From Pseudofrankia saprophytica (GTDB taxonomy: Bacteria > Actinomycetota > Actinomycetes > Frankiales > Frankiaceae): a stretch of 64,000 nucleotides of DNA. The stretch spans positions 3,725,671-3,789,670 of the forward strand of contig NZ_KI912266.1 in NCBI RefSeq assembly GCF_000235425.2, given 5' to 3'. The notes beneath the pieces were generated by a model. The model was not told where the DNA came from. It was given only the letters and a program-made list of their open reading frames with translations, and did no database searches. Within the stretch, counting starts at the first letter, position 1; every line of letters starts with the position of its first letter. The position numbers were made by a program, and so were the translations under genes. Shown here piece after piece: positions 41,864-52,400 of this stretch.

Positions 41864-43507
41864 CTAGAAGACCCTTCCGATGTCCTGGCTGACGATCCTC
41901 GCCATGCTGTGCTCGGCGAGCGCCGCGATGGTCATGGACGGGTTGCAGGCGCCGGTGGAGCCCGGAATCCGGGCGCCGTCGAGGACATAGAGGCCGCTCT
42001 GCCCGAGGACGCGGCCATAGAGGTCGACAGCCGACCCCATGGGAACACCCCCGAGAGCGTGCCACGTCGACGCCTGGGTCGCGTTGGTGTCGGTCATGGT
42101 GCCACCGCCCGCCTGGGCGATGGCGTTCATCTTGTTGCGGATCAACGTCTGGAGCGCGGCGTCGGCGTTGGTGGGCCAGGTCAGCTTGGCGTCATCCGTG
42201 CTTGAGTCGTAGGCCCAGGTCCCAGGAGCGGGGACGATGCCGAAGCCGACCACGGTCATGAAACGCCCGCCGGTGAGGGCCGCCGGAGGCGCGCCGGCGT
42301 GGATGATCCGCAGCGGGATCGCGCTGAGCGGGTCGATGCCGCCGACGGCCGCCGGGCCACCCTCCTTCGTGCCCGGGTCGTCGTTCATGCCGGTCCACGA
42401 GTAGATGCGGTCGCCGTTGTTTCCCCACTGGGTGCCGACCGCGTCCGGCAGGTTCGGGATGAGGTTCTTGCCCTTCGCCTTGACCAGCAGCCGCGTCGTT
42501 CCCGGCGAACCGGCGTTGAGGAACACCGCGTTCGCGGTGATGTTCTTGTGCTCCAGGACGGCTCCGCCGGTGTCGATGCGGTCGACCGACAGCACCCATT
42601 TCTTGTCGGCGCCCAGTTTGATGTCGCGGACGACGTGGAGCGTCTGCACCTGCACCTTGCCCGTCGCCTCCGCGGCGGCAAGGTAGGTGACATCGATCGA
42701 GTGCTTCCCGCCGTTGTTGACGCCGAAGGCGATGTCGCTGTTGGTGTAGGCGGCGTTGTACTGGCCGTTGAGCTCCCCGCGTACGAAGTTCCAGTCGACC
42801 GGCAGCGGCACGCGGAACGTCTGGAGGCCCGCCTTGGGGGCGACGTTCAGGAAGATCCGGGAGGAGGCGTACGGGCTCGAGTTGAGGACGTCGTTGGGAA
42901 TGGTGGAAATTCCCAGCATCGAGGCGACGGTGGGATACCACGTCGAGTTGAGCTCGGGATACAGGCCGGTCGCCAGCGGCATGGACCGGGCGAACTCGGT
43001 GATGCTTGGCTGCAGCGTCATCCCGTGGTACATGATGGAGCCGCCGCCGACGCAGGCGCCGCAGTTGACCGTTATCCCGTTGCCGTTGATGACCTCGAGG
43101 ACACCGGTGTAGGGCGACCAGAGCGGGAAGGGCGGGGCTCCCGGCACCGGAGCGTAGGGGGACAGCCAGGCCGACCGGTTGTCGAGGTTCGCGAGCGTCG
43201 CGAAGGTGTTCGAGTTCGGGCCCGTCGGCCACCGCAGGCCGCGTTCCAGGACAAGCGTGGACACCCCGGCCTTGCCCAGCCGAAGCGCCGTGACACCGCC
43301 GCCGAAGCCGGTGCCGACGATGACGGCCCGTGCGCTCACCTCGGTCGTCGTCACCGCCCGTGCCGGCGTGGCGCCGGCCACCAGCCCGCCGAACGCGACC
43401 GCGCCCGCGCCCGCCGCGGCGGCACCCATGAATCCCCGGCGGCTGAAGCGGGTGGAAGGTTCCGGACGGGCTGGCTCGGATAATGCGGGGGTTACCTCGT
43501 CGGACAT
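41864..43507 (-). CDS. Tat-exported GMC oxidoreductase (cholesterol-oxidase-like)
   Basis: The 547-residue protein has a twin-arginine signal (RFSRRGFMG, RR at 23-24) with a cleavage site after ATPARA near residue 51. The FAD motif GTGFGG (65-70) follows, then WPTGPNSNTFATL, VNCGACVGGGSIMYHGMTL, LNAGSPGTTRLLVKAKG and the C-terminal GMC site PGSTGACNPSMTIAALAE. The architecture matches secreted cholesterol/alcohol oxidases that use O2 and make H2O2. ATG 43507 is supported by GGAGG six bases upstream. The large non-coding region begins behind its start. Confidence 0.92.
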   Translation of the reverse strand: MSDEVTPALSEPARPEPSTRFSRRGFMGAAAAGAGAVAFGGLVAGATPARAVTTTEVSARAVIVGTGFGGGVTALRLGKAGVSTLVLERGLRWPTGPNSNTFATLANLDNRSAWLSPYAPVPGAPPFPLWSPYTGVLEVINGNGITVNCGACVGGGSIMYHGMTLQPSITEFARSMPLATGLYPELNSTWYPTVASMLGISTIPNDVLNSSPYASSRIFLNVAPKAGLQTFRVPLPVDWNFVRGELNGQYNAAYTNSDIAFGVNNGGKHSIDVTYLAAAEATGKVQVQTLHVVRDIKLGADKKWVLSVDRIDTGGAVLEHKNITANAVFLNAGSPGTTRLLVKAKGKNLIPNLPDAVGTQWGNNGDRIYSWTGMNDDPGTKEGGPAAVGGIDPLSAIPLRIIHAGAPPAALTGGRFMTVVGFGIVPAPGTWAYDSSTDDAKLTWPTNADAALQTLIRNKMNAIAQAGGGTMTDTNATQASTWHALGGVPMGSAVDLYGRVLGQSGLYVLDGARIPGSTGACNPSMTIAALAEHSMARIVSQDIGRVF

Positions 43508-44530
43508 CTTGCCCTCCAAATTCGGCGCATTGCGGTATCCGCCTCCCTGCCCGGCCATGGCGAACGCCAACACCGTGTGCCGACGCCACCATTGCGGTGC
43601 TGGCCATGCATCGGGGCGATGGCCGGCTCGGGTGGGCCGGAGGAAGCGGACGATGGCACGAAGAAGATGGCTGGCTACTTTCCACACCATCTCAAGAAGT
43701 CCGGTGAGCACGACGGGAGGACAGCCCGGCCTGCCTTGCCGGGCTGGCGCGTCCCCACCGGATGAAAACGATGTCGAGCCGGGGGCCCGTGCGACACCGG
43801 AAATATGAATAGCACCCTGCTGTCGCACCGTCAAGAAGATTGTCGTCGCTATTGTATAAGATATTCGCTCATCGACCTCCCTGGAGCGATGAGGCGCGCG
43901 GACGGCGCGGACCGTGCGGGTGGTCCCTTCGCAACGGCATCACCGCGCGCTTCCATGGACACGCGAAAATGGCCGGTCGCGGCCTGCCGAACCGGCTGGC
44001 CAGGATCGCGGCGGCCTGCTGAATCTGGGTCGGCGAAGGAAGAGATGCCATTCGACATCGTGGACGCGCCGCCTACCCGGTGATGGCAGCCAATGGTGAT
44101 CTCACCGTTGGCCTGGCGCATCGGCAGGCGGGGTCGTTGCCGTCAGGCGTCGCCGGCGTGGGTCTTCTCGTGCCCGATTGCGGTCCGGTCACCGGACGCG
44201 GTGACTCTAGGGGTACCGGTCGGTAGGACGAGATTGACCAATGAATTCGCCCCGGCTTCGATTTCTGTGTTTGTGTTTTGGATTCTTCTAGAAGGCAACT
44301 CCCCTCTCTGACCCGGTCTTCGGTGGCACATCCGTGCCGTTCGTCGACCTGAGGAACCCCGAAGACAACCGGCGCGACGATCGCCGCCGCCTTTGTGATC
44401 TTCGCGTTCAGGAGCATCGATGCGACGCGTCGCGGGAGCAACTTTTTCGCGCGGTGCCGGGAGACCAGAAAGGCTCTGACCCCGGAAAACGCCGCCGCGC
44501 GCCGATGGCACTTTGGTGCCATCAAGGGGG

Positions 44531-44560
44531 GTGGTGCCGCCCCCCCCCGGGCGGCACCAC
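44531..44560. terminator. Hairpin with all-C loop
   Basis: GTGGTGCCGCCC (44531-44542) and GGGCGGCACCAC (44549-44560) pair perfectly around six cytosines. It is a terminator-like element in a gene-free stretch. Confidence 0.6.
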
Positions 44561-44927
44561 GGCTGGAGGCGTGACGGCTCCGCGACGGGGACGGGATGGT
44601 GGGAGCTTCTGGAGGGGGCAGTGCGGATCGGCGGGCGCCGTGCTGGCGAGGGAGGCGGTTCACCTCCGTCGTCCAGGTCCGACCGGGTAGGGCCGGGTAT
44701 GCCCGCTCGTCGCGGTTTCGTCCTCTTTTGGTCCCGCGTCTGGTCGCACGTCGGTTCGCCTCGATATCTGCAGCCGGCTCCTGCCGGCCGCGCGGCAGAC
44801 CGGGCTGGGGAATCGTGGTGGAAGTGGTCGTGAGCCGGTCGAGGAATTCGCGCCTTCGGGAATGTCGCCTGCATGACCGGCCAGACTTCGTAATGCCCGG
44901 CGCTCGTATGGTGGGGTCATAAATTTG

Positions 44928-44941
44928 TGAGTGTTCACTCA
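44928..44941. promoter_or_regulatory. TetR-like box 1 (TGAGTG-TT-CACTCA)
   Basis: A perfect 14-bp palindrome in an AT-rich stretch, the same motif as box 2 at 45511-45524. Confidence 0.55.
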
Positions 44942-45508
44942 TCTTGCGGGCGGTGTGACACTTGTTAGTCACGTGTAGTAGATAGCTAGCGACGTAGCGA
45001 GTTCAGTTTGTCGAGGTGTGGGGGTTCCTGGCGCAGCCCCCAGGGCTGACTCGCGCTGGGCCTTGCCAGCGGTGCCCGTCCGGGATCCTGGCTGTCCGAG
45101 TCGAGCGCGTCGCGTCGGTGGGTGGGCGGCGGGCAAGCCGCCGCGCAGGCGCCGGCGGCATTCCCTCGCGCCGCGTCGACCGGGCCCGCCGTGGCCACGC
45201 CGCCAGCCCGCGCGGAGCGCCGCAGGTCCCGGTCGCCGTAGGACCAGTTGGCAACCGATCCTCCCCGGAGACCGAATGCCGGCGGTGTGCCCGTTGTGCG
45301 CTCGTGACGCCCGTCGGGGGTGGTCGGTCGGGTACGCCTCGGGCGTGCGGAGGCGGCGGGTGGTGTGACCGCCTGGCGCGGGTCGCGCGGAGCCTCGGCG
45401 CGAGACGGCAACTCGCAGTGACGATTTCTTGTGGTCATCTGCTCTCTGAGCGTAATCAGTCGTGGTGGTGACCGTGTGTGTAGCTGGCCTTCATCACCGC
45501 GCTACATC

Positions 45509-45524
45509 AGTGAGTGCTCACTTG
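45509..45524. promoter_or_regulatory. TetR-like box 2 (AGTGAG-TG-CTCACT)
   Basis: A perfect palindrome at 45509-45522 that contains TGAGTG-CT-CACT, the motif of box 1. The boxes are about 580 bp apart. Confidence 0.55.
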
Positions 45525-46193
45525 CGCGGATTTGGTCCTTCGTTTACTGTCTGTCCTCGTTGACGGCGAATGGGGGTAACGAGGCGCTTCCACGGAGTAT
45601 GGCCAACATGGCCGCGGGCCACGGTTCCTCAGTGATTCGTCGTTTTGTCGAACGCTAAACATCTGCATAGTTCGGCCCTTCTTGCCTCGCCGCTCCGGCA
45701 GGTTCTCGTCGGGGGGCCGGGTGTCGCCGGTGGGCAAGGCGGCGGAACCGAGGCGGGGACGCGGCCCCGACGTCGCCCCGACCGTTCGGGGTGACGTCGA
45801 GCGCGCCGGCTGGGGGTGGCCGTGCATGCCTGGTCGCCTGTGGTGAGACTGACGCCCTTTCTCACCTCCAGGTGTGGAGCGCAAGGCCTTCCTGCGCGAT
45901 GGATATTGACGGCCTCATTCGTTCGACCGCGAACTTCTTCGGTCCCCTCGATTCGCCTCGTGTCCACGCCGGTGTTACGAGGTCGCCCGCGCCGATGTGC
46001 GGCCTCGCTGGTTGGCGCCTGTTCCCTGACGAACTTCCTGGTCCTCGGTCGCGTCGCCCAGGCGCCGCCGCCAGGCCCGCTCGCCCACCAGTCGGACGTG
46101 TTGTCGACGCCGACCGGCGCGGCGCGGCGGGCTGGGTAGAAGGTCGTTCTTCCTAATCGGAAACTGGAGTCCATCGGCGGTCCGCACGGTCTG

Positions 46194-46266
46194 GAACGCC
46201 ACCTCCGAGATGGCGTTCGCCAAAGGCGCTTCCTGAGAGGGCGTTCGCCAAGAATGGCGTTCGCCA
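46194..46266. promoter_or_regulatory. Iterated TGGCGTTCGCCA motif upstream of the synthase operon
   Basis: An inverted half GAACGCCA at 46194-46201 is followed by palindromic units at 46211-46222, 46239-46250 (GGGCGTTCGCCA) and 46255-46266. The cluster lies 220 bp before the start of the first synthase gene. Confidence 0.6.
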
Positions 46267-46485
46267 AAAAAGCAGCACCAGGCTCATTCGCTGGACACGT
46301 GGGCGGCGAGCACCGCGCCGGACTCGCCGCCCGACGTCGGCCGCACGTCACGGCCGTTCGTCCCCAGCCGGCGCCCTCTCGTCGCCGGTGCCGCCGGCCG
46401 AAAGCCCCTCGCTGGGGGCACCGGCGACGCATCGCCCACTCCCGGCCGGCATCGCCGGCCGCATGGACACCTCTGGAAGTGATCT

Positions 46486-49400
46486 GTGAAACACAGTGCT
46501 GCGCCCAGGCCGGTCGTCGGCGGCCTCGGGGTGACCGACGCGGGACGCCGCGCCGTCGGGAGCCGGGACCACGTCATCGGGGTGAGCCCGTTGGGAGAAC
46601 CAGACCCGAGGCTGGTCGCGGCGGTCAGCGGCGCCGGAGCCCTGGGCGTGCTGGACCTCGGGCCCGATCCAGCCGGCGCGGCCAGGGCACTGCGATTGAC
46701 CGCCCGGCTGACGGAGTCGTCGTTCGGCGTGCGAATCTCCCGGCCGGAGGCGGTGGACGCGGACGAGCTGGCGCGGCACCGCGGCCGGATCGACACGCTG
46801 CTGGTGGCGGGTGACACGCTCGCCGATGCCGGCAGCCAGCGGCTGCTGGACGCGCTGCCCGGCGCCCGCGTCCTGGCCGAGGTCACGAGCGTTCGCGAGG
46901 CGGTGGCGGCGGTGGCCGCCGGAGCCGACGGCCTGCTGGCCCGGGGCAACGAGGCCGGCGGCCGCGTCGGTGAGCTCAGCTCCTTCGTCCTGTTGCAACA
47001 GGTGCTCGTGCAGCGGGACCTGTTCGGGGACGAGGGGGCGTCCCCGCGCGTCTGGTGCTGGGGCGGGGTGGGTGTGCGCACGGCGGTCGCGGCGGTGGTC
47101 GGGGGCGCGGCCGGAATCGTCCTGGACACCCAGCTCAGCCTGCTGCGCGAGGCCACCGTGACCGAATCGGTCGGCGCCGCGCTGCGCCGGATGGACGGCA
47201 CCGAGACGGTCGTCGCGGCCGGGTACCGGGTCTACCAGTTACCCGCCGCCCGCCAGGCGAGTGGGAGCGCCGAGGACTGGTCGGCCGAGGCGGTCGTCGC
47301 CCGGCTCGGTGGGCACGACCCCGGTCGCCAGCTGTTGCCGGTCGGGCAGGATGCCTTCCTCGCCCAGCTGTTCGCCAACCGGTTCGGCACCACCGCGCGG
47401 GTCGTCCAGGCGATCCGCGGGGCCCTGAGCGCCGCGGCGGACCCGGCCGAGCTCGCGGCCGCCGAGTCCGTCCTGGCGTCGGACTCGCCGCTGTGCGCCT
47501 CCTGGGGAACCACCCGGCCCGTCGCGCAGGGGCCGATGACCCGGGTCAGCGACCAGGCCGGGTTCGCGCGCCGCGTCGCCGACGACGGCGCGCTGCCGTT
47601 CCTCGCGCTGGCGCTCGCGGACGAGCGGCAGTCCCGCCGGCTGCTGCTGGAGACCCGAGACCTGCTGGGCGACCGGCCCTGGGGGGTCGGACTGCTCGGC
47701 TTCGCCCCCGAACAGCTGCGGGCCACCCAGCTCGGCGTGGTGCGCGAGATCCGGCCGTCCTGCGTGATCGTCGCCGGCGGCCGGCCCTCCCAGGCCGCCG
47801 ACCTCGAGGCGATCGGCATCCCGACCTTCCTGCACGTGCCGTCGCCGACGCTGCTGCGGCAGTTCCTCGACGCGGGCGCCCGGCGCTTCGTCTTCGAGGG
47901 CTCCGAGTGCGGCGGCCACGTCGGCCCGCGCGCGAGCTTCCCACTCTGGGAGGCGCAGCTCGACGTCCTGCTCGACCACCTCGACAGGACCTCGCCAGGC
48001 GCGCGGACCGCGGGAGCCGGCCCGCGGGACCGGACCGGCCACGGCCTGCAGGTCCTGTTCGCGGGCGGAGTGCACGATGCCCGCTCCGCGTCCATGGTGG
48101 CCGCGATGGCGAACCCGCTCGCCGCCCGTGGCGTCGGCGTCGGCGTGCTGATGGGCACCGCCTACCTCTTCACCCGGGAGGCCGTCGAGGCGGGCGCCAT
48201 CCAGGACGAGTTCCAGCGGCAGGTGCTGGCCGCGGAGGGCACGGCCCTGCTGCGGACCGGGCCGGGTCACGCGACCCGCTGCGTGTCGAGCCCGTTCGTC
48301 GACCGGTTCCACGCCGCCCGCGACGAGTTGCGCGCACGGGGCGTGCCGGATCAGCGGGCGTGGGAGGAGCTGGAGCAGCTCAACGTCGGCCGGCTCAGGG
48401 TGGCCAGCAAGGGCCTGGAGCGCAGCGGCGACGACCTCGCCGCGGTCGACGGTGAGCGACAGCGTGCCGAGGGCCTGTTCATGGCGGGGCAGGTCGCCGT
48501 GCTGCGGTCGGCCACCACCACGATCCACGAGCTGCACGACAACGTCACGGCGGGCGCCCGCCAGTACCTGCGCGACCAGGCCGAGCGGCTGCGGGACGGG
48601 CCCGGCCCGGCGACCGCTGGGCGGACGGCCGACGCGGCTCCCCTGGACATCGCCGTCGTCGGCATGGCCTGTGTGCTGCCGGGCGCCGCCGACCTGGCCA
48701 CCTACTGGGCGAACGTCGTGTCCGGCAAGGACGCGGTCTCGCTCGTGCCACCCGAGCGGTGGGATCCCGAGATCTACCTCGACGCCGACGGTGGCCCCGA
48801 CGGCGGCCCGAGCGGGGAGAAGACCCGTTCGAAGTGGGGCGGCTTCCTGCCCCGGATTCCCTTCGACCCGTTGCGCTACGGCATCCCGCCGGCGTCGCTG
48901 GTGAGCATCGAGCCGGTCCAGGCGCTGGCCCTGGAGACCGCCCGGCGAGCGCTCGACGACGCCGGGCTCGATCCCGACCGCGTCGACCACATCCGCACCG
49001 GCGTGGTGTTCGGCACCGAGCCCAACAGCGACCTGTCCGCCGCGATCACCCTGCGCGCGCTGCTGCCGGCGTACTACGGCGAGGTGCCGCCGGAGCTGCG
49101 GGACATCCTCCCGCACATCACGGCGGAGACGTTCACCGGCATCCTCGGCAACATCGTCGCGAGCCGGATCTCCAACCGGCTCGACCTGGGCGGCCCGGCC
49201 TATGTCGTGGACGCCGCCTGCGCCTCGTCGCTGGCCGCGCTGGACATGGCCTGCAAGGAGCTGCGGTTCGGCGGCGCGGACGTGATGATCTGCGGCGGCG
49301 CCGACCTGCACAACAGCGTGCTCGACTACCTGCTGTTCTCCTCCGTCGGTGCGCTGTCACCGAGCGGCCGGGCCCGGCCCTTCGCCGCCGATGCGGACGG

Positions 49401-52400
49401 GACCACGCTCGGCGAGGGCGTCGCCTGCGTCGTCCTCAAGCGGCTCGCCGACGCCGAACGCGACGGTGACCGCGTCTATTCGGTGATCAAGGGGCTGGGC
49501 GCGGCCAGCGACGGCCGGTCCCTCGGCCTGACCGCGCCCCGGCCGGAAGGCCAGCAGCTCGCGCTCGAACGCGCCTACCACAACGCCGGCGTCTCGCCGG
49601 CCGACGTGGGACTCGTCGAGGCGCACGGCACCGGCACGGTCGTCGGTGACCGCACCGAGCTCACGACGCTCACCAAGGTGTTCACCGACGCCGGCGCCCG
49701 GCCGGGTACCTGCGCTCTCGGGTCGGTCAAGTCGCAGATCGGCCACACGAAGACCGCCGCCGGCCTCGCCGCCCTGGTCAAGGTGTCGCTGGCTTTGCAC
49801 CACGGCGTCCTGCCGCCGACGCTGCATGTCCAGACGCCGAACCCGGCCTGGGAGCCCGACGCCAGCCCGTTCGTCTTCGCCGGCACGGCGCGGCCGTGGA
49901 CCCGGCCCGTCGCCGGTCGGGTGGCCGGGGTCAGCGCCTTCGGTTTCGGCGGAGCGAACTACCACGCGGTCCTCACCGGTCATGCCGGCGCGGTCGACGC
50001 CCGGCACGCCCTCGACCAGTGGCCGGCGGAGCTGTTCGTGTTCCGCGGCGCGGACCAGGCGTCGGCCCTCGCCGGGGTGACAGAGCTGCGGCGGCTGCTG
50101 GTCGCGAACGACGCCGGTGGCCGGCCGTGGCCGCTGCGCGACCTGGCCGCGACGGCCACCCGCCGGGCGCGACCGCGGCGAGGGCCCGTCCGGATCGCGG
50201 TGGTCGCGCGGGACCTGGACGACCTCGCCCACCTGCTGGAACGGGCGGCCCACGGCGAGTCGGACGCGCGGGTGGGGCTGTTCGCCGTCGGGGACCCCTC
50301 GCCGGTCGCCTCGGCCGCCCCGGGCGGCGGGAGCGGCGCGGGTGACCTGGGGGGCGCCGGCGCGGTGGCCGTGCTGTTCCCGGGGCAGGGCAGCCAACGG
50401 CCGGGCATGCTGGCCGAGCTGTTCGTCGCCTTCCCGGAGCTGCGGGACTATCTGCGGCTCGGCGAGCCGTGGCTGGAGGCGATCTTCCCGCCGTCGACGT
50501 TCGACGGGCCGCCGGGTTCGCCGTCGGGCGGCGCTGGGAGCGCTGGGAGCGCCGAGGAGCGGCTGCGGGACACCCGGGTCGCGCAGCCGGCGCTCGGGAT
50601 CGCGGGCCTCGGCGCCTACCACCTGCTGTCCCGGCTGGGCCTCGTGCCCGACATGATCGGCGGTCACAGCTACGGCGAGCTGGTCGCGCTGTGCGCCGCG
50701 GGCGCCTGCGCCCCCGAGACGCTCCTCGACCTCTCGGCCGCCCGGGGCGAGGCGATCGTCCGCGCGGTCACCGGCGCCGGATCCCGGGAGTCCGCCGGCG
50801 GCGCCGAGTGGCCGGACCAGGGCGCGATGGCGGCCGTGCGGGCGCCCGTGACGGTCGTGGCCACGACGCTGGCCGAGGCGCGCCTCGACGGGCAGGTGGT
50901 CGTCGCCAACCACAACGCGCCCGACCAGGTCGTGATCTCCGGGGCGACCTCGGCGGTCGAGGCGGCGATCCGGCTGTTTCGCGCCGCCGGGCACAGCGCC
51001 GTCCGGCTGCCCGTCGCCTGCGCGTTCCACAGCCCGCTGATCGCCGAGGCCGGCGCGGAGTTCGCGCAGCGGCTGGCGGGCGCCCCCCTGACCGACCCGC
51101 GGCTGCCGGTGTGGGCGAACCGCACGGCGGCGCCCTACCCGGCCACCGACGGCGACGCCACGGTGGGCGACGCCGTCCGGGCCGAGCTCGCCGCGCAGGT
51201 GGCGGCGCCGGTGCGGTTCGTCGAGCAGATCGAGGCGATGTACGCCGCCGGAGCGCGGGTGTTCGTCGAAGCGGGTCCCGGCCGGGTGCTTACCGGCCTG
51301 GTCGACTCCATCCTCGATGGCCGGCCGCACCTGGCAGTCGCCTGCGACGGCCGGCGCCGTGGGCTGACCGGCTTCCTGGACGCGGTCGCGGCGCTGCTGG
51401 TCGCCGGCGTGCCGCTGTCCGTCGACTGGCTTGTCGACGGCCGCGACGCCGTGGACCGGGACGGCGCGACGGCGCCGACCCCGCCGCGGTGGAGCGTGGA
51501 CGGCCGCAGCATCTGCCGCGCGGACGGTACGCCGCTGCCCGGCGGCCTGCTGCCGGCCCACCAGGTACGCCGGACAGGCCCGCCGTCGCCCGTGCCCGCG
51601 CTGGCCGGCGCCTCGGCCCCGGCTGACCACACGATGCCGACCGGCGCGGCGGCGAACGGCCCGGTCGACACCGCGACCCGGGAGACGCTGGTCAGCCAGT
51701 TCCTGCGGACCTCCCGGGACAACCTGGCCGCGCAGCGCGACGTGCTGATGTCCTATCTGGGCTCGGGCCGGGACGTCATCACGGCGCTTCCGACGGCGGC
51801 GCTCCTCCCGGCGGCGCCCGCACCCGCGGCCGACGTTCCCATCACCACCCCGGCGGCGGTCGCCGCGCTGGCCCCATCACCGGCCGGCACGCCGCAGGAC
51901 GTGACGACCACCGTGCTCGACCTGATCGCCGAGAGCACCGGCTACCCGACCGACATGATCGACCTCGACCTCGACCTCGAGACCGACCTGTCCGTCAACT
52001 CGCTGAAGCGCACCGAGCTCGCCGGCCAGCTCGCCGACCGCTTCGCGTTCGCCGGCACTGGCACCGGCGGCGTCGACGAGCTCAGCCGGCTGCGCACCGT
52101 GCGCGCCATCGTGGGCTGGCTCACCGAACGGGGACCAGGTCGTGACGTGTCCGCCGACCTGTCCGTCTCCGCCCCGGCGGGGGAGGCCCGACAAGCGGGT
52201 GAGGCGCGCGGCCGTGGTCCGACGCGGTTCGTCCTCACCAGGCGGCCGACGTCTCCCGGCCCCGGCCAGGTGGACCTGACGGGTACCACCTGGATGGTGT
52301 TCGGCCGCGCCGCCGACGTTCCCGGCCAGGAGACGGTCATGCGCCGGCTGACGGAGCTCGGCGCCGAGGCGCGCTTCAGGCTGGTCGACGAGCTGGCCGA

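Larger units (their letters stand above)
43508..46485. other. About 3 kb without convincing genes, rich in palindromic elements
   Basis: On both strands the open frames are short or Arg/Pro/Gly-rich with no recognisable domain or good ribosome binding site. GC content drops in several stretches (about 43800-44300, 44880-45000, 45420-45680). Within it are a C-loop hairpin (44531-44560), two TGAGTG/CACT boxes, the inverted repeat GTGAC/GTCAC (44955-44972) and an iterated TGGCGTTC motif (46194-46266), which lies 220 bp before the giant synthase gene. It looks like a regulatory or decayed stretch. Confidence 0.6.

Noticed and set aside
43869-44051. 60-codon minus-strand frame beginning MASLPSPTQIQQAAA
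   Set aside because: The first 30 residues look plausible, but there is no Shine-Dalgarno sequence, the rest is Arg/Pro-rich, and it sits in a stretch without other genes.
45629-46432. 267-codon minus-strand frame in the region before the synthase
   Set aside because: Arg/Pro/Cys/Thr-rich, no domain, and overlaps the iterated motif array.
47239-51630. Long minus-strand frames opposite the first synthase
   Set aside because: Same shadow effect; no domain or ribosome binding site, while the plus strand is a continuous multidomain enzyme.
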